Positions 14,950-24,338 of a stretch of DNA of 64,000 nt are shown piece by piece. The stretch covers positions 3,038,001-3,102,000 of the forward strand of contig NZ_CP022600.1 of the NCBI RefSeq assembly GCF_002952215.1, in the 5' to 3' direction. The translations under genes were made by a program, and so were the position numbers. Under the pieces are notes generated by a model. The model was given only the letters and a program-made list of their open reading frames with translations, was not told where the DNA came from and ran no database searches. The stretch comes from Porphyrobacter sp. HT-58-2 (GTDB taxonomy: Bacteria > Pseudomonadota > Alphaproteobacteria > Sphingomonadales > Sphingomonadaceae). Each line of letters opens with the position of its first letter. Position 1 is the first letter of the stretch.

Positions 14950-17444
14950 TGATTGGTCCTTTCACGCGCCGCCAGCAGCGCAGCGCCTGCGGCGGCGGCG
15001 AGCTGGGCGGTGCTGGCGGGCTTGCCGAGCACGGCGTCGAACAGGCCGACCTGTTTCTGGTGCAGCTTGTGGATGCGCGGCAGGGCGGTCAGTAGCAGGA
15101 TCGGCAGATCGGGCCTGAACCGACGCACCGCGCGGGCGAGCTCGGCACCGTTCATGCCGGGCATGTCGTAATCGGTGATGACCAGATCCCACGCCCCGGG
15201 ATCATCCTTGATCGCGGTGACCGCGTCACGGACATCGAGGCACGGGCCGACCTCGGCGCCCGCATCTTCCAGCATGGCGACCAGCGTATCGACCACCGCC
15301 GGGCTGTCATCGACCACCAGCACGGTCTTGCCCGCGAGCCCTGCCACCTCGAGATCACGGTCAGGCTGGCTTCCGTCGGCATCGCCGGTCTGAGGCTGGA
15401 GCGGCCAGTAGAGTTCGAAGATCGTGCCCGCACCGGGCCAGCTCTCGATCGCGAGCGCGCCGCCATTGCTGGCGATGATCCCGGCCACGACGGCAAGGCC
15501 AAGACCGGTTCCCGCTTCGCCCTTGCGGGTGAAGAAGGGCTCGAAAATCTGGCTCACCTCCTCCGGGTTGATTCCGCATCCGGTGTCGCTCACCCGGATC
15601 ATGACGGCCGGCCCCGTGGGCAGACAGCCGATCGCCAGCCTGCCGGGGGGCGGTTCGAGCGGGCCGGTCTTGACCTCCAGCTTGATCCACCCGGTCTCCC
15701 CCAGCCGCAGCGAATCGCGCGCGTTCAGGACCAGATTGAGCAGCACCTGATTGAGCTCAGTCTCGTCGGTCAGCAGCATGATCGGGGCCGAGGGCATCGC
15801 CAGTTCGATCCGGTGGAGCGGATCAGTGAGGCTGGGCTCGACCAGATCGCGAACATTGCGCAGCATCCCGCGCAGATCGACCAGCTTGGGGTGCGGAACC
15901 CGGCGGCCGAGTGTCAGCAATTTCTCCACCAGCCGCGCCGCGGTGGTCGTCGCTGTCTGGATGCGCAGCGCGTGGTGCCGCACACGGTCGTCCTCGATAT
16001 GCCGCAGCAGCTCTGCCGTGCCGGATATGGCAGCGATCAGATTGTTGAAATCATGCGCGATACCGCTCGCCAGCTGGCCCACGACCTCCTGCCGCTGGGC
16101 CAGCATCAGCTGGTCGCGCAGCCGCGCCTTTTCCCGTTCCATCCCGCGCCGGTCGCCGACATCGCGGGTAACGCAGACGATCCCGCCATCAGGCGCCAGC
16201 GACAGGGCGATTTCCTGTTCGAGCGGAGAGCCATCGGCCTTCAGGCCATTTGTCTCGCCACGCCACTGGCCTGCGGCGAACAGTTCCGGCATGGCCTCGT
16301 CATTGATGCGGCGTGCTTCATCAGGGCCGTAGAGCACGCTCCAAGCCTGCCCCATCAGCGCGGCGGCATTGGGATAGCCGAACATGGCCGCGTGGGCGTG
16401 GTTCATGAAGATGAAGCGGCCCTCGGCATCGGTCAGGGCGATGCCATCGTCCGAAGCTTCGATGGCGGCGACCTGCCGGGCGAGCCGCGCTTCGGTGGCG
16501 ACCCGCTCGGCCTCAGACTGCTTGCGGGCGCTGATGTCGCGGATGATCGCGGCAAACCCGTCCGGCGTGCCGCCGGTGGCGCTGCCATCCTCGGACCACA
16601 TCGCCAACGAGAGCTCGATGGGAAACTCACGCCCGTCCTTGGCCAATGCAGGCACCTCGACCGTCTGTCCGACCAGCTTCGACGGCCCTTTGGCGCGCAG
16701 GCGGGCAACTCCGGCATGGTGGCCCTGGCGGTGAACCGGCGGGATGATGAGATCGAGGCTTTGCCCAAGTGCCTCGGCAGCGCTCCAGCCGAACATCGCC
16801 TCGGCAGCGCGGTTCCAAAGGATAATGCGGCTGTGCGAATCAGCGCAGACGAAGGCATCGGTGGTGGTCTGAGCAATAAGGTGTGCGATGCGCCGTTCCT
16901 GACGCGCTTGTCGCCCTTCAAGCAACGCCACCACCTGCCGCGCCATCAGCTGCAGCACCTCTGCCTCGTGCGCGGTGAAGGCGGCGCGGGGGGCAGGGTC
17001 GATCACGCATAACGTCCCGATCCGGTGCCCGCTCGCCAGCACCAGCGGCGCGCCTGCGTAGAAACGGATGTGCGGATCGTCAGTCACCAGCGGGTTTCCC
17101 GCAAAGCGTGTATCGGCGGTGGCATCGGGTACCACCATCACCCCGTCCTGATGGATCGTGTGCCCGCAAAACGAAATGCTGCGGCAGGTCTCGCGCGCAG
17201 CGAGGCCGTGACGTGCCTTGAACCACTGGCGGTCGGCATCGACCAGGCTGACCAGCGCAGTTGCAGTGCCGAACCGATCGGCGGCCAACCGCGCGATCAC
17301 GTCAAGCTCGTCCTCGCTCGGTGTGTCGAGAACTGTGAGGCGATGCAGCGCGGCGAGCCGTTCGGGCTCGTCAGCGGGGATCGGGGGAGGGGTGAAGGCA
17401 GGCTCAGGCATGGCGGTGTCGGTCCGGTCGGAATGCTGCGTCAA
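14937..17444 (-). CDS. Hybrid sensor histidine kinase (GAF-PAS-PAS-HisKA-HATPase-REC)
   Basis: This 835-residue protein has, in order: a GAF domain (about 30-180), two PAS domains (about 190-310 and 320-430), a HisKA box with the phospho-His in SGIAHDFNNL (about 465), an ATPase domain with DTGCGIN and TGLGLAVV, and a C-terminal receiver (about 715-825) with VITDYDMPGMNG. No transmembrane segment is visible, so it is a cytosolic sensor. The PAS domains lack the Cys of LOV photoreceptors. The GAF domain lacks an obvious phytochrome-type chromophore site. It overlaps the LuxR-type regulator and is divergent from the pilin gene across a 250-base promoter region. Confidence 0.93.
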   Translation of the reverse strand: MTQHSDRTDTAMPEPAFTPPPIPADEPERLAALHRLTVLDTPSEDELDVIARLAADRFGTATALVSLVDADRQWFKARHGLAARETCRSISFCGHTIHQDGVMVVPDATADTRFAGNPLVTDDPHIRFYAGAPLVLASGHRIGTLCVIDPAPRAAFTAHEAEVLQLMARQVVALLEGRQARQERRIAHLIAQTTTDAFVCADSHSRIILWNRAAEAMFGWSAAEALGQSLDLIIPPVHRQGHHAGVARLRAKGPSKLVGQTVEVPALAKDGREFPIELSLAMWSEDGSATGGTPDGFAAIIRDISARKQSEAERVATEARLARQVAAIEASDDGIALTDAEGRFIFMNHAHAAMFGYPNAAALMGQAWSVLYGPDEARRINDEAMPELFAAGQWRGETNGLKADGSPLEQEIALSLAPDGGIVCVTRDVGDRRGMEREKARLRDQLMLAQRQEVVGQLASGIAHDFNNLIAAISGTAELLRHIEDDRVRHHALRIQTATTTAARLVEKLLTLGRRVPHPKLVDLRGMLRNVRDLVEPSLTDPLHRIELAMPSAPIMLLTDETELNQVLLNLVLNARDSLRLGETGWIKLEVKTGPLEPPPGRLAIGCLPTGPAVMIRVSDTGCGINPEEVSQIFEPFFTRKGEAGTGLGLAVVAGIIASNGGALAIESWPGAGTIFELYWPLQPQTGDADGSQPDRDLEVAGLAGKTVLVVDDSPAVVDTLVAMLEDAGAEVGPCLDVRDAVTAIKDDPGAWDLVITDYDMPGMNGAELARAVRRFRPDLPILLLTALPRIHKLHQKQVGLFDAVLGKPASTAQLAAAAGAALLAARERTNQCVS

Positions 17445-17518
17445 ACAGGAGTCCTGCGTGGGTCACGCGCACCTCGCGCGCAACCTGACCATACGGGCAG
17501 AATCCTTATCCTTTCGTA

Positions 17519-17550
17519 TAGGTGGCCCCCTCCCACGGTAGCGCCACCTA
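17519..17550. promoter_or_regulatory. Inverted repeat in the kinase/pilin divergent region
   Basis: TAGGTGGC (17519-17526) and GCCACCTA (17543-17550) form a perfect 8-base inverted repeat. It lies between the sensor kinase start at 17444 and the pilin start at 17695. It could be an operator, perhaps for the neighbouring LuxR-type regulator, or an RNA hairpin. Confidence 0.35.
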
Positions 17551-17694
17551 TCCCGCCGGAGGTCGGCCTTAACCCTTCCGCGCCGCGCAATATCCTGTCG
17601 CTACCGAGACAGAATCGACCCGGTCCGCCACATGGGGTTCAGCCACGGCAACACCGCCGCTGGACACAACCCATGACCACAAAGGACCAATGAA

Positions 17695-18186
17695 ATGAAC
17701 AAGATGTTTGCAATCGCCGCCGCTTTCGCGTCGCTCGCCGCGGCCACTTCGGCCCAGGCCCAGTCGGCTGATGCCGGCGCTGGCGCGAAGATCATCGCGC
17801 CGCTGGAAATCAGCAACGTAACCGATCTCTACTTCGGCACGATCGCTCCCTCGACCACGGTTGCCGACACTGTCACCGTGCTGGCCGACGGCAGCCGCAA
17901 GTGCGGCCCGGCGCTGACCTGCCTCACCGCCGACCACACCGCTGCCGCCTTCGCGGTGACGGGTGAAGCCGACGCCTTCTACACCATCGCGCTCCCCCGC
18001 GAGATCAAGATCGTCAACGAAAAGGGCACCGAAATGCGCGTTGCCGACTTCAACGGCTCGAAGGCTGGCGGTCAGCTCCTGAGCGGCGAAGACAGCTTCA
18101 CCGTTGGCGGCACGCTGGATGTCGGCGTCCGTCAGGAAGCGGGCAAGTACACCGGTAGCTTCACCGTCGCGGTGGAATACCAGTAA
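17695..18186 (+). CDS. DUF4402-type secreted protein, putative pilin subunit
   Basis: This 163-residue protein has a clear Sec signal peptide (cleavage after about SAQAQ, residue 23). A beta-rich mature part resembles DUF4402 proteins (KIIAPLEISNVTDLYFGTI; GGTLDVGVRQEAGKYTGSFTVAVEYQ at the end). A Cys pair (KCGPALTC) could form a disulfide. AAAGGA precedes the ATG. A chaperone gene and an usher-like gene follow on the same strand, which supports a structural-subunit role in a chaperone-usher-like fibre. Confidence 0.85.
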   Translation: MNKMFAIAAAFASLAAATSAQAQSADAGAGAKIIAPLEISNVTDLYFGTIAPSTTVADTVTVLADGSRKCGPALTCLTADHTAAAFAVTGEADAFYTIALPREIKIVNEKGTEMRVADFNGSKAGGQLLSGEDSFTVGGTLDVGVRQEAGKYTGSFTVAVEYQ

Positions 18187-18305
18187 GCCCTCCGTGGCAG
18201 GGGGAGAAGGGAGCCGCGCATTCCCCCGCGCGGCTCCCCGATCCCCTGGCCACTCTCTTCATCTTCCCCCAAGACCACTCCCTGCCCACGTAAGGTCTTC
18301 CCATC

Positions 18306-19127
18306 ATGCACCGTTTCTCTCTCGCCGCCGCGCTGCTCGCGGCGCTTGCCACCCCTGTGCCTGCCGCCGCTGAACTGCTGGTCGCCCCCACCCGCGTGGT
18401 GCTGACCCCGGACGCGCGCAGCACTGAACTCGTGCTCGTCAACAAGGGCACCGAGACCGCTGCTTTCCGCATCAACATCGAAAACCGGCGCATGAACGAA
18501 AACGGCAGTCTCGATGACGCACCGACGCCCCAGGCGGGCGAGCTCTTTGCCGATGACAAGCTGCGCTATTCCCCACGCCAGCTGGTGCTGGAACCGGGCG
18601 CGCGCCAGGTGGTGCGGATCCTGGCCAGCGCGCCGCCTGATCTTGCACCGGGCGAATATCGTTCACACCTGCGGCTGATGTCCGCGCCGGTCAGCGCCGG
18701 GGCCTCGACCCTCGGGGGCGAGCCGGCGGGTGACAACAGCCTGTCGATCGAACTCGTTGCGATCCGTTCGCTCACCATCCCGGTGATCCTGCGCGTCGGT
18801 ACGCTTGAGGCCAGCGTCACCATGGACAGCGCCGCCATGGCCGAGGACGCCCCCAGCCAGCTGGTGGTGCGCCTGACCCGTTCCGGCACGCGTTCGACCT
18901 ATGGCGATGTCAGCTTCACCCCCGAAGGCGCCAAGGCCCCGTTGTGGGTAGTGCGCGGCGTCGCGATCTATACCCCCAACACCACCCGCGACGTGGTGAT
19001 CCCGCTCCCGCCTGAAGTGCGCGCGCAGCTGGCGGGCAAGCGGGTACGGATCGACTACACATCAACCGATGCCGCCGATCCGGCGAACGCGGGCAAGCTG
19101 CTCGCCAGCCTCACCGCAGCGCTCTGA
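18306..19127 (+). CDS. PapD-like periplasmic fimbrial chaperone
   Basis: This 273-residue protein has a signal peptide ending near PAAAE. It has an N-terminal immunoglobulin-like domain with VAPTRVVLTPDARSTELVLVNKG, then RYSPRQLVLEPGARQVVRI, which is the pattern of the chaperone G1/F1 region. The second domain is shorter and less typical (PLWVVRGVAIYTPN). It should cap pilin subunits in the periplasm before export by the usher. It lies between the pilin and usher-like genes with short gaps. Confidence 0.88.
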   Translation: MHRFSLAAALLAALATPVPAAAELLVAPTRVVLTPDARSTELVLVNKGTETAAFRINIENRRMNENGSLDDAPTPQAGELFADDKLRYSPRQLVLEPGARQVVRILASAPPDLAPGEYRSHLRLMSAPVSAGASTLGGEPAGDNSLSIELVAIRSLTIPVILRVGTLEASVTMDSAAMAEDAPSQLVVRLTRSGTRSTYGDVSFTPEGAKAPLWVVRGVAIYTPNTTRDVVIPLPPEVRAQLAGKRVRIDYTSTDAADPANAGKLLASLTAAL

Positions 19128-19154
19128 TCCCATGACCCGGCCCGGTAACCACCC

Positions 19155-21752
19155 ATGTCCCGCCGCCCCATCAGGCCACTGCGCTGGCTGTCCGCGCTGC
19201 TGTGTGCAGCCGGTCTGGTGGGAGCCGTCGCTGCCCCACTTCGGGCGCAGGATACCGACGCCGACGGGGGCCTGTTCGACCGGCTGTTCGGCACCGACCC
19301 CGCTGCGGAGCGGGCCGGTCAGGCCGCTGACGGGCTCGCCCTTCCGGCCCTTTTCGCCGACGGCAGGCTGATCGCCGACACCATCCCGCTCCACGATCTC
19401 GGCGCGGCGGGCGGGGCCTGCGTGGCGATTATGCCCCTGCTCGAAGCGCTGGAACTGGCCCACGCAGCCACGCCCGAAGGGCTGAACCTCACGCTGCCTG
19501 AACCGCGTCGCACCGTTGCCATCCCCGCCGCCCTGCTGCTGCCGAGCCCCTCGGGCGAGTGCCTGCCGCTTGCCGATGTGCCGGGTGTCCTTCCCATTAG
19601 CCTCACGCATGACCGAGTGAGCCAGCGCCTTGTCCTCACCCCGCGCGCCGCGCTTCCCGTGCTGATGCGTCTTGCGCGGGAAGAACGCCAGGCGCGGCTG
19701 CGGCCCGAGACGGCGCGACCCGCCTACGCCCTGCTCGCCCGCCCGAACCGGATCGCCGAACTGTGGAGCGCCGATCTGGGCGCTGGGATAGCCGTGGGGC
19801 CGCAGGGGCGTCAGCTCTCGGCCAATCTGCTGGCGAGCGGCGGGCTGCTGGGCATGGCCGGGCGGATCGGCGTCGGGCTGACAGCGGAAGGGCGTATCAC
19901 CCCCGGCTTCGCCCTGTCTGATGCGCGCAACACGCCCGATCTGCTGGGGCCGCTGGCCGCCCGCAGCCTCGCGCTGGGCGATATTGCCGCGCCCGCACAA
20001 CCGCTGATTGCCGATGCCCTGTCGGGGCGCGGGTTGATCGTGTCTTCGCGTGCGCCCTGGCGGGCCGATCTGATCGATACCATCACCCTCTCCGGCCCGC
20101 TTCCGCAAGGCTGGGAGGCCGAGCTATGGCATGAGGAACGCCTCGTCGCCGTCACCCGCGAGACCGATGCGGCGGGTCACTGGCAATTCGGAAACATCCC
20201 GGTGCGGATTGGCGCAAACCGCTGGATGGTGCGGCTCTACGGCCCCAATGGCGAAACCGAGGAACAAGTCTTCACCCGCCTCGTCGGCACCGAAATGAAC
20301 GCCGAGAACGAGGTCGGCTACAGCTTCGGCATCGTCGACGGCGGGCGCCCGCTGATCGGCACCACGCTGGCGGGCGCTCCGGCAGGGCCTGCCGCCTTCG
20401 CCAGCATCGACTGGGGCATGACAAACGACGTCACTGTGCGGCTCGATCTGAGAGCAGAACGCCAAGGACAGCCTGCACTGGCGCTGGGATTTAACGGTGC
20501 GCTTGGCGAGGGGCTGTGGGCGCTGACCGGGGCGCGCGACCGCAAAGGTGGCTATGGCGGGATGCTGCGACTGGCGCGGCGGATCGGGGCGCAGGACGTG
20601 ACGTTCGACCTCGCGCGGCATGGCCGCGATGCCGGCCCCGGCCTCCCCCCGCCGGTGCGCGAATTTGCCAGCGTGATGGCGGTCGCCGGACAAGGGCGCA
20701 TCGGTCTCGGACGCCTCAGCCTACCCTGGCAGGCGCGCTTCCAGACCGGCGAGCGGCGCAGCGGCGGCAGCCGTGAAGTGGCCGCCGCGCGGCTGGTGCT
20801 GCCGATGGCGGACTGGCAGGCGAACCTCGCACTCGGCGGCGTGCGGGAGGGCAGCACGCCCTGGCTCGGCACGGCGGCGCTGGGTGTCACCGCCCGCCAC
20901 GGTGACTGGCGGCTGCGCAGCGCCGTCAACGCCTCTGACCGTCAAGGCTGGCGGATCGACGGCGCCAGCATCAGTGCGGCGCGGCGGCTGGGCCGGGGCG
21001 GCAATGTCGCGCTCGATCTCGACTGGCAGGCCGACACTGGCAAGCTCGGCGGCGGGGTGATCTTCGCGCATCAGCTCGGCCCGCTTGGGATCAGCGCTTC
21101 GGCCGGGCGCGAGGGCGAAGGCTGGCGGGCGGGGATCGGCCTCACGATCGGGCTTTTTCGCGGCCCCGAACGCTGGCGCACCGCGCCCGCCGGGATTGCC
21201 CGTTCCGGCGCGGTGCTGGCCGAGATGTTCGTCGACGAGGACGGCGACGGCGTCCGCGGCTCGGACGAAGTCGGGGTCGAAGGCGGGCGCTTCATCGTTG
21301 GCGCAGCGCTGCGGCGCGAGGCGACCGATGCGCAGGGCCGGGTGCTGATCGGCGGGATCGCACCGGGGCCGGATGTCGATATCGAGACCCAGATGTCCTC
21401 GCTCACCGACTTCACCCTGCGCCCCGCCCATGCGGGCGACCGCCTTGCCCTGCGACCGGGCGAGATTCGTCACCTGCCCATCGCCCTGCGCCCCACCGGC
21501 AGTATCGAGGTGCAGGTTCTGCTCGCAGCCGGTGACAGGCTGACCCCTCGCTCGGGCGTCCCGGTGATCCTGCGCGATGCTCAGGGCCAAGAGGTCGCCC
21601 GGGCGATCACCGATTTTGACGGCTTCGTCCTGTTCGATGGGCTTGCCTTCGGGTCGTGGCAGGCCGAAGCGGCTGGCCAGCACACGTCGAGGCTCATCCT
21701 GTCCCGTGACAGGCCTGATGACGCGGTGCGCCTGCTGTTGCCGCCAGCGTGA
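19155..21752 (+). CDS. Outer-membrane usher-like protein of the fimbrial cluster
   Basis: This 865-residue protein has a signal region (LRWLSALLCAAGLVGAV). Long stretches alternate as in outer-membrane beta-strands, including repeated DLDWQADT- and GLTAEGRITPGF-like segments. The C-terminal part has an EF-like FVDEDGDGVRGSDEVG and carboxypeptidase-regulatory-like beta domains. Position after a pilin and a PapD-like chaperone and the general layout fit an usher that threads subunits through the outer membrane. Similarity to classical FimD is weak to the eye, so the name rests partly on context. Confidence 0.65.
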   Translation: MSRRPIRPLRWLSALLCAAGLVGAVAAPLRAQDTDADGGLFDRLFGTDPAAERAGQAADGLALPALFADGRLIADTIPLHDLGAAGGACVAIMPLLEALELAHAATPEGLNLTLPEPRRTVAIPAALLLPSPSGECLPLADVPGVLPISLTHDRVSQRLVLTPRAALPVLMRLAREERQARLRPETARPAYALLARPNRIAELWSADLGAGIAVGPQGRQLSANLLASGGLLGMAGRIGVGLTAEGRITPGFALSDARNTPDLLGPLAARSLALGDIAAPAQPLIADALSGRGLIVSSRAPWRADLIDTITLSGPLPQGWEAELWHEERLVAVTRETDAAGHWQFGNIPVRIGANRWMVRLYGPNGETEEQVFTRLVGTEMNAENEVGYSFGIVDGGRPLIGTTLAGAPAGPAAFASIDWGMTNDVTVRLDLRAERQGQPALALGFNGALGEGLWALTGARDRKGGYGGMLRLARRIGAQDVTFDLARHGRDAGPGLPPPVREFASVMAVAGQGRIGLGRLSLPWQARFQTGERRSGGSREVAAARLVLPMADWQANLALGGVREGSTPWLGTAALGVTARHGDWRLRSAVNASDRQGWRIDGASISAARRLGRGGNVALDLDWQADTGKLGGGVIFAHQLGPLGISASAGREGEGWRAGIGLTIGLFRGPERWRTAPAGIARSGAVLAEMFVDEDGDGVRGSDEVGVEGGRFIVGAALRREATDAQGRVLIGGIAPGPDVDIETQMSSLTDFTLRPAHAGDRLALRPGEIRHLPIALRPTGSIEVQVLLAAGDRLTPRSGVPVILRDAQGQEVARAITDFDGFVLFDGLAFGSWQAEAAGQHTSRLILSRDRPDDAVRLLLPPA

Positions 21753-21842
21753 AGCATGATCGTCGCCACAATGCATCTCCTGCCCCCTGAAATGCTGGTC
21801 AAGGGGCGGACTGGCTCTGCCAGGGGCCAGCAACGGGCGCCT

Positions 21843-22853
21843 TTATGCCTTGCGGCGCGGCATCCGGTAGGGGAGCATGAACTGCACGAGCCGCGACGAA
21901 AAGCGCCGCATGTCGAGGCTTTCCTGCACCGCCACCACGTCCTCGCCCATGAAGCGCGAGGCGAGTTCACTGCGAGCGTAGAACGGCGTGTCCTCCCACG
22001 TCCGGCGCACTTCGGCGACGCCGATGTCGGAACGGGTGCGGCGGGTGATGCCCCACTTGCTGTCGGGAAGCGCGGCAATCGGAGGCAGATCGACCGGCTC
22101 CGGCACGCCATGTGCATCAAATCGCAGGGCGCTGGCGAACAGCGAACCATCGCCGCGCTCGCCTTCATAGCATACCAGCGCGCCTTCCTTCAGGTGCGCG
22201 CGCGACCAGTGCCAGGTGTTGAAGCCCGTCTCCAGCGGCTCGGCCCCGCGGTTGTGATCGAGATAGGCCTTGCCGCTCCACGACAGGCCGGGGGACTGCA
22301 TCTCCACCTCGATCCGCGCGCGCGGAGCAAGACAATGCCAGATGTGGCGTTCCTGCGGATCGAGCGCGAAGGCGGCGCGGTTGAGCACTTCGGGGATCAC
22401 CCGCACCCGCCCGCGCACCGGGCGCTGCCAGGGGACGAACAGGCGCGTGTCGCCTTCATGGATGTCGATGGTGAGCGCCCCGCCCTCCCAGCGCACGCTG
22501 CTTGGCCCGATCACGAGATTGCTGGCATCGCGATCCAGCGCGCTGCGGCCCCGCTCGGTCATCGTCCAGCGCGCCTGCGGGCCGTAAAGCGCGACATTGA
22601 GCGCCACGTGATCGAGCGGATCGCTCCGCCCAGACCGCTTGTAATAGGGCGAGAACACGCTCCCGAGGAACGCGATGATCGTCAGCCCGTGCTGCCCGTC
22701 GTCGCTGATGGCATCGACATACCACCAGGAATAGCCGCCGGGCGGGATGTCTTCATCGAAACGAGGTCCTTCGCGATCACCCGCGCTGCCAGCTGCCCGG
22801 ACAAGGCTGCCATCGGGACGCCTGCCGCCGGATGGGTCGCCCCGCCCGTGCAA
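21843..22853 (-). CDS. crtC: Hydroxyneurosporene synthase (carotenoid 1,2-hydratase)
   Basis: CrtC is recognised by PRFDEDIPPGGYSWWYVDAIS, IIAFLGSVFSPYYKRSG, HVALNVALYG and WSRAHLKEGALVCYEG. It hydrates the 1,2 double bond of acyclic carotenoids. The N-terminus is a problem. In this frame there is no ATG or GTG near the start of homology (about 22775); the nearest start codon is a TTG at 22853-22851. This gives 336 residues and overlaps crtD by 172 bases. The ATG further upstream (23051) would only add crtD antiphase sequence. Either an unusual start or a sequence error affects this junction. Confidence 0.85.
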   Translation of the reverse strand: MHGRGDPSGGRRPDGSLVRAAGSAGDREGPRFDEDIPPGGYSWWYVDAISDDGQHGLTIIAFLGSVFSPYYKRSGRSDPLDHVALNVALYGPQARWTMTERGRSALDRDASNLVIGPSSVRWEGGALTIDIHEGDTRLFVPWQRPVRGRVRVIPEVLNRAAFALDPQERHIWHCLAPRARIEVEMQSPGLSWSGKAYLDHNRGAEPLETGFNTWHWSRAHLKEGALVCYEGERGDGSLFASALRFDAHGVPEPVDLPPIAALPDSKWGITRRTRSDIGVAEVRRTWEDTPFYARSELASRFMGEDVVAVQESLDMRRFSSRLVQFMLPYRMPRRKA

Positions 22854-24244
22854 TAGAGACCGGGCAGACGGGTTTTCGGCCCCTGCCGCTGGAAGGAGGC
22901 CGCCCAACCGTGCGACGCTCTGCCATAAAGGGCGCCGCCCGTGGCCGGGAACAGGCCTTCCCAATCCTCGGGCGTCATGAGCTGGTGCGGCAGTGGCTCC
23001 TCCAGTTGCAGGCCGCAGCGTTTCAGCGTTGCCATCATGGCCCGTGTGCATCGCTCTCTCTCCTCGGGTGTATAGTGGTGAACGTCTCCATGAGCGGGGG
23101 CGTTGACGATGATCTGGATGCGTTCGCGCCCCGCCGGTGGGGGCGCATGCTCGCCCGCGCCGCGATCAATGGCGCAGACATAGACGGTCGGCTCGGACGG
23201 GGTGTTCCCGGCGCCGATCTCGCGGAATTCCTTAGGGTAATCGCGCGAGAAGAAGACGTTGTGGTGGGTAAGATCAAAGCCCTTGGTCTCGGCATGGGCA
23301 TACCACACCAGCGCCGATAGCGAGCGTTTGCGCACCGGAATGGCAGGCACAGCGCGGGTAGCTGCCGCCCCGAAACGACCAGTGGCAAGCGCGCCGGGAT
23401 CGCCATTGCAGATCACGACATCGGCCGGGATCACCTCTCCGCTGGCAAGCCGCACGCCGCTGGCGCGGCCATTATGGGTGAGGATTTCCGCAACCGGCGC
23501 ATGGCAGCGCACCCGTGCGCCCTGCCCCTCAGCCAGCCCGGCAATTGCCCTCGCCAGCGCATGGATCCCGCCCTCGATCAGCCACACCCCGCGCGCCTCG
23601 ACGTGGGCGATCAGCATCAGGGTCGCGGGCGCACTGAACGGCGAAGACCCGCAATAGGTGGCATAGCGCCCGAACAACTGCTGGAGGCGCGCATCCTTAA
23701 AATGGCTGCCGAGCGCCTTCCACATCCCGTCAAACGGACGCATCGCCAGCATATCGCCCATGCGCCACGGCCCGATCCGCCACATCATCGGCAAAGGCGT
23801 GCTGGCCTTGTCGCCGCGCAGGAAGGGTTCTTCCAGCACTTCGAAGATCCGCCGCGCCTCGGCGGTGAAGCTGGCGTAACCCCGCGCTGCCTCGGCCCCG
23901 GCAAATTCGCCCACGGCTTCGATGCTGCGCGCACGGTCGGCATAGAGATCAAGCTGGCCTGCATCATCCCACGCATGACGGGCGATCACATCGGCCTTGT
24001 TGACGGTGACATGATCCTCCAACCGCGCGCCGCAAGCGGCAAAGACCTCGTCGAAGACCTCGCGATAGGTGAAGACTGTCGGCCCGCCGTCGATTGCCGC
24101 GCCATCGACGCTGATACGCCGCGCCTTCCCGCCGACCCAGGCCTCCTTCTCGCATACGGTCACATCCGCGCCGCGCGCGGCGAGCAAGGCGGCGCTGGTC
24201 AGCCCGCCCATTCCCGCTCCGATCACGACGACTCGCGCAGTCAC
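22682..24244 (-). CDS. crtD: Carotenoid 3,4-desaturase
   Basis: This 520-residue flavoprotein has the N-terminal dinucleotide motif VVIGAGMGGLTSAALLAARG and the C-terminal signature GLYCTGGATHPAAGVPMAALSGQLAAR of the CrtI/CrtD desaturases. The position between crtC and crtF identifies it as CrtD, which desaturates 1-hydroxy carotenoids. It starts at GTG 24244. About 25 residues after the usual family end are encoded by DNA that also encodes the CrtC N-terminus in another frame, so the natural end may be shorter. A PpsR box lies upstream, shared with divergent crtF. Confidence 0.88.
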   Translation of the reverse strand: MTARVVVIGAGMGGLTSAALLAARGADVTVCEKEAWVGGKARRISVDGAAIDGGPTVFTYREVFDEVFAACGARLEDHVTVNKADVIARHAWDDAGQLDLYADRARSIEAVGEFAGAEAARGYASFTAEARRIFEVLEEPFLRGDKASTPLPMMWRIGPWRMGDMLAMRPFDGMWKALGSHFKDARLQQLFGRYATYCGSSPFSAPATLMLIAHVEARGVWLIEGGIHALARAIAGLAEGQGARVRCHAPVAEILTHNGRASGVRLASGEVIPADVVICNGDPGALATGRFGAAATRAVPAIPVRKRSLSALVWYAHAETKGFDLTHHNVFFSRDYPKEFREIGAGNTPSEPTVYVCAIDRGAGEHAPPPAGRERIQIIVNAPAHGDVHHYTPEERERCTRAMMATLKRCGLQLEEPLPHQLMTPEDWEGLFPATGGALYGRASHGWAASFQRQGPKTRLPGLYCTGGATHPAAGVPMAALSGQLAARVIAKDLVSMKTSRPAAIPGGMSMPSATTGSTG

Positions 24245-24296
24245 TCGTCTTCGCTCCCGTCCATCCGGCGATTATCATTGACCTTACGCGCGTATC

Positions 24297-24314
24297 TGTC
24301 CAACTATTTAGACA
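24297..24314. promoter_or_regulatory. PpsR/CrtJ box between crtD and crtF
   Basis: TGTCCAACTATTTAGACA is an exact TGT-N12-ACA match to the known PpsR/CrtJ recognition sequence. It is centred in the 94-base gap between the divergent crtD and crtF starts, and so can repress both. No well-placed -35/-10 pair stands out in either direction. Confidence 0.8.
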
Positions 24315-24338
24315 TATGGCCTGTGAAACTTCTCGATC

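Noticed and set aside
14937-17444. LOV or phytochrome photoreceptor identity for the hybrid kinase
   Set aside because: No LOV-type Cys in the PAS domains and no recognisable chromophore-binding Cys/His pattern in the GAF domain.
21753-21842. Terminator hairpin in the usher/crtC convergent gap (CTGGC-TCT-GCCAG)
   Set aside because: Only a five-pair stem with no T-run; not convincing.
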